Source of the DNA: Angiostrongylus vasorum
Taxonomy: Eukaryota; Nematoda; Chromadorea; Rhabditida; Metastrongylidae
Assembly (NCBI GenBank): GCA_018806985.1
Contig: JADANN010000170.1
Coordinates: forward strand, 960,741-1,024,740
DNA: 64,000 nt
Reading direction: 5' to 3'
A program made the translations under genes and the position numbers. Of the stretch, positions 60,171-64,000 are shown one piece after another (the stretch's first letter is position 1; the number at the start of each line of letters is the position of its first letter). Below the pieces are notes generated by a model. It was not told where the DNA came from, did not search any database, and worked only from the letters and a program-made list of their open reading frames with translations.

Positions 60171-60370
60171 AGCATTTCCAGAATATGGCAAACTATGTCG
60201 GTTCTTTACTGTGACGCTGAAGTTTACTTCGATGTTATAGAGCCATGTTTAACAATTCCGTGCAAGCTTACTGAATACTTGAAGCATGATACTTCATGTT
60301 GTAATTGGGTAGAACTCAGCTCTTTCTTCGATTACTGAACTAAGACGAGATCGATAAAAAAGTCTCAATC

Positions 60371-60406
60371 GGCTTATGTTTCGGCGTCCTTGTCTTCTTC
60401 AAGGCC
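60371..60406 (-). ncRNA. hammerhead-like motif, copy K
   Basis: Minus strand: GGCC, TTGAAGA (first core base changed), helix II region with GACAAGGACGCC, GAAAC, ATA, AGCC. Three of four helix I pairs hold. It faces copy L about 210 bases away. Confidence 0.38.
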
Positions 60407-60616
60407 GTAATGATTGTAATTGATAATCCACAGGTGCTCAACATCGCAATGTGGCCGCTACCTGTCGCATCGATTTGAATCCAATTAAAAAAAAATCCAA
60501 TTCTGTTTCCCGTCTTCTACTTGTGCGGAAGAAAGAAATAGTCAGAGCTTAGGGCAGTCGCTAATCATTTGCGACTCTGATCAGCGGCTCTTTCTCAGTG
60601 GAAGACACATAAAAAC

Positions 60617-60653
60617 GGCTCTGAAGAAAGCGATTCTGCCAAAACGTCAGCTA
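60617..60653 (+). ncRNA. hammerhead-like motif, copy L
   Basis: GGCT (60617-60620), CTGAAGA (60621-60627, intact), helix II GCG/TGC (60630-60632/60637-60639), AAAAC where GAAAC is expected, GTC intact, AGCT. Its downstream flank with ACGATTGTGTTG matches that after copy D. One core substitution away from the copy A arrangement. Confidence 0.48.
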
Positions 60654-60947
60654 CGATTGTGTTGTATGTGTGTTGTTGTATGGAAGTAAACGTATGCTGT
60701 TTAGGAACCCCGCGATTGCTGAGAGAGAAAACGACGAATTTATAATTAGAGCTTACTCACCTAAGCGCTAAGTGGCACTTAAGTAAAATATTGCTAGAAT
60801 CGGTCACGGCATAGCTACTTACTGGAGAAACTCATAAGAATACGACAGAATTGGGTAATTCAGGGAAACGTCCATATTTTTTATTCAACGTCAAGTTTTG
60901 TTACTACGAGCAAAGTTATGGCTGTGAATTTATAATTAAGTCAACAT

Positions 60948-61078
60948 TGCTGAGCTACTTACAAAACTCCGGACCGCAGGTGCCTGCCGTAGGGAACGAA
61001 CGCGCCATTAGCCTTCCCGAGGCTAACGCGTTCACCACCACACCAAGCTAGTTCTTCGTTTCTTCTATCTCTCAACAT
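60948..61078 (-). repeat. SINE-B copy, partial
   Basis: Minus orientation: GCTGAGCTACTTACAAAACT, CCGGACCGCAGGTGCCTGCC, GAACGAACGCG (B box complement) and ACGCGTTCACCACCACACC. Confidence 0.75.
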
Positions 61079-61689
61079 TTTCAGGACAAAAGGTAACTTC
61101 GCCACAACAGCGCAATCGGTCTAAGCGCGTTACTTAAAAGATGGTAATATGTCGAAACCACGAAGGCAATAACCTCATATGAAGACGAAGTTTTCCAATG
61201 AGTTGACGACTACAAATAACATTTGGTGGAGTAACGCGTGCTTATTCTAGCAAGGGCGACGTGTGTGAATCGGGTTTGTTCAAAGTTGCCGTTCAAAATC
61301 CTCTAATCGTTTTTTCAACAATGTAATTAATGAAGAATTATGTCAGAACAATACGCAATTGTCGGAATAAAATGTTTTCTGAAAACCTGACTATATCTTG
61401 TTAAAGTTTTGCTAGCCCCATCAACGTCGGGCAACCATCAGACTTTCCATAATACATCGGCGGCATTGAGGGGTATGCTACATCCCAACGAGGTATCTGT
61501 TACAGCGACAACAGTTACTAAAATTTTTCTGCTCATGTTAGCACGACGGACAGAAATATTGATGGCATCCGCAGTTTTGGCAATATTTTCATAAGACTAA
61601 GTGCACCACCTCCCACATTAGCTCTCCCTTTTTTAAAACTGTCGCTGCACTGGTCAACTAAATAAAAGCACTAAGCATTTGGGCTGGAA

Positions 61690-62252
61690 CGACTTCTTAG
61701 TAGTACGCCATACATTCAACTACACTGAACATTGTAGAGGTGACTGAATGCATAACTGGCTTATTAAATGATTTTCCGCGGTATAAGGATAAAGGATAAA
61801 GCTCTCGGCGTTGATAAATCTCTGAAGGATGCACCATGCATTCGACTTCACTAAGTAACGTTGGAGGTGATTGAATGCATACCTAGCCTTTGCAATGACT
61901 CGCGGATGTGTCGATCTAGTGTTGCTATCCTCCCAGACAAGTCTGGTACCAGTTTGCCGACCCCCGAAGGGATGGAAGGCTTGTTGAGCTACGGGCGCGA
62001 GGATGGATTCCACGTGTGTCGCAGTAGCGCCTCCAACCACTGCACCACAAGCTCCCTTCAGCAGTATAGCGATCTTAAATTTAGTGTTTTAACCTTCTCA
62101 GGCAAGTTTTTTTTAATCAATTTGGTGACACCGGCGGGACAATCGGCTTGGTAAACCCCGTGCGCTTGTTCGAACCAAGAACGGATCCCTTCTACATTGC
62201 AGATCATCTATAACCAGTGCGCTGAATGCTCTTTCGCTCCACAAAAAACTCT
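61690..62252 (-). repeat. older SINE-A interrupted by a younger SINE-A
   Basis: The outer copy's 3' part is 61690-61785 and its 5' part with a tRNA-like head (GTTCTTGGTTCGAACAAGCG on the minus strand) is 62062-62252. Together they give the normal block order. The short GCGGTATA/GCAGTATA at the junctions may be the target duplication. Confidence 0.68.
61786..62061 (-). repeat. SINE-A copy, full length, nested
   Basis: Minus strand from AAGGATAAAGCTCTCGGCGT to head complement CCAACCACTGCACCACAAGC. B-box is changed (GGATGGATTCC). Small deletion around GACTCGCGGATGTGTCG. Confidence 0.8.
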
Positions 62253-62751
62253 GAAAAGATAGCTATGCATCTTCTCGAAAGGAATTGAAGGACTGCCATG
62301 TAATGTGAAAATGGCGTTTTTTCGAACAACTTTTTGCTACACATGGTGGTGAGCACTCATGATAGAAAACAAAAAATTTCACACAACGTCTTTTTTCTTG
62401 GGTTTAAATGTTTAAACAATTTTCTACAAAAATGCTAAAACCTGAAGAGTCAGTATGAGGTTCCACGTCCCTTAGTTGATGAAGATTTCGAGTGCGGATT
62501 GATTAACGCCTTTTCTAAAGTAATTGATTTTGTCAACACATAATGTGCGAACGGCGTTCAGGGAGTCTCCGCTAGGGACCACGACAAGTTTTAACCGTTC
62601 TGAACTTACTGGTTTCTTCGCGAGAAACGATAATCTTCCATTCTCTAAAGGACTTTAGTGGTGATGAACATGACAGAAATGTAGGAGATTTTGTTTTACC
62701 GTTCTGTGAGTACGAGTGTTACGTATGTTGTTGTTTACAATAACTTAACGT

Positions 62752-62940
62752 TGAGGAGTGTGTAGCACAGTGGTCGGAGGCTCCCTGCAACACACGCGTG
62801 GGATCGATGCCCGCGTCCGTGGCTCACCAAGCCTTCCATCCCCCCCCCCAAGGTCGGTAAAATGGCACCTTACATATCTGGGAGGATAGCACCACTGGCT
62901 CCAGGAATTGATCAACGTCAAGAGATTTATCCTTTTACTT
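62752..62940 (+). repeat. SINE-A copy with internal deletion
   Basis: Head GTGTGTAGCACAGTGGTCGG, B-box GGGATCGATGCCC, a C-run of ten, then the body jumps from ACCACTGGCTC directly to the terminal GATCAACGTCAAGAG block. Confidence 0.8.
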
Positions 62941-63744
62941 ATACCATGACCCATCATACCAATAGTTCGCGGTCAGCATATGGAAGTGTTTTAAAATGAT
63001 GCTCTGTATTTCGGCTCTTTTACACTCTTGTATTCATACAGCAACCATTACTCAACTTGGCGATTAAAATAAAATAACGGACTAATGTTATTTAAATTTC
63101 TGGCTAGTGGCCTCGTCCGAAAAAAAGTTTTTGTCAATTATTAAATGTAAAAGGTGACGCATCTGGTGGAATTCTTATGAATTGCTCTACTTTAGCTAAA
63201 GCACGGAATAACTAAGAAAATTGTGATAGAAAAGGTTATTTCGGCAAAATCAACAAGAAAAATGAAAAATGACCCCCTATAGAGATCAGACCGTCCGCTC
63301 GGGGAGCCAGGTATGCACGTATACGGTACACGTCCACATAATAATTTTTGTAAGTTGCTTCGCAGATTTGAACACGATTCCGGTATTTAATAGAACACGA
63401 AAACTATTGTCAAAAGGAATCTAACTTTTACAACATTAAAAAAGCAAGTAGCAAATGACATGAAATAACAAAGCAATGCGAGGAGAACCAAACAGGAATC
63501 CAATAAATACATTTAAACGCTTTTCCAGCACCTTTTTAAAATGCGGTACGTCAGCTTCGAAAAGTAGTACTGACAAACAACATTTAAACGCTGCGACCCC
63601 GATGGATAAATTTCGGCTATGAAAATGAATAAAACGGATGCCCTACAGAAAAGGCCATTCTATGAAATTATGAGGCTTGTTTTATGCTCATATAACAGAA
63701 ATATTCAATGCTGTTAGGGTGACAATGGCATGAAAACTTTAAAA
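62941..63744. other. no gene recognised
   Basis: AT-rich; no exon signals or named repeats seen. Confidence 0.35.
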
Positions 63745-63800
63745 CCCCTACACGTGTGTGTTGCCAGGGCGCCACCGACCACTGAGCCACACGCGTCCAC
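63745..63800 (-). repeat. SINE-A head fragment
   Basis: Complement of the tRNA-like head only (ACACGTGTGTGTTGCCAGGG, CACCGACCACTGAGCCACAC). Confidence 0.6.
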
Positions 63801-64000
63801 AGCGGCATAATAGAGACTAACACCTAATGAGCTTTCTTCGTTTCATTTGTAAACTGTTAAAGCAAAGCTCATTTAGTTGCTCTAAAGGTGGCTTGGAAAC
63901 GCTTTGTAAGGTGTTTGCACCCATGGAAAACTGCAGCCGAAGAAACTGCACGACTTGCTATGCGTTCAAATCGGGACCGACATGGAAAACTGCAGGGATA

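Overview
This window looks like nuclear DNA of a nematode, most likely a clade V (strongylid-type) worm. That is an inference from AT-rich intergenic DNA, small phased exons joined by long introns, TTTTCAG-like acceptors, and the mix of RTE, mariner and Penelope-like remnants with tRNA-derived SINEs. It is not bacterial: no long ORFs, operons or ribosome-binding sites are seen. Most open frames are chance frames or lie inside repeats.

The one confidently identified host gene is mevalonate kinase (+ strand, about 2281-8121). Eight exons can be phased from the middle of the protein to the stop codon, including the GLGSS motif, an HGRASGLD motif and the TGAGGGG motif. The exons encoding the N-terminal ATP-binding part were not found in the window. 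The introns hold repeats, including a head-to-head SINE pair at 4725-5308. Weaker gene evidence consists of isolated exons: one on the minus strand at 10466-10604, and on the plus strand a set of apparently spliced leader exons (18740-19234, 23176-23491, 28612-28957), a possible first coding exon at 32183-32230 encoding an MGGCRSS N-terminus, an exon at 36039-36146 and a possible first exon at 52069-52106.

The rest is dominated by mobile DNA. SINE-A is a tRNA-headed SINE of about 270-290 bp with more than 30 full, partial or nested copies on both strands. SINE-B has a tRNA-like core and several copies have 11-13 bp target-site duplications; two copies are complex inverted composites. Family C (about 400 bp) has AAGT-type tails. 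A Penelope-like element remnant with a GIY-YIG endonuclease lies at 11530-12105 (minus). RTE reverse transcriptase (43245-43475, minus) and mariner transposase (21480-22010, plus) remnants are also present.

The most interesting signal is a dispersed set of about eleven short motifs that fold as small hammerhead ribozymes (CTGANGA, helix II hairpin, GAAA, palindromic ACGT, C, with a closing GGCT/AGCY helix I). They match the reduced-stem-III hammerheads known to accompany Penelope-like elements. One copy lies directly downstream of the GIY-YIG remnant, and two pairs face each other in inverted orientation.
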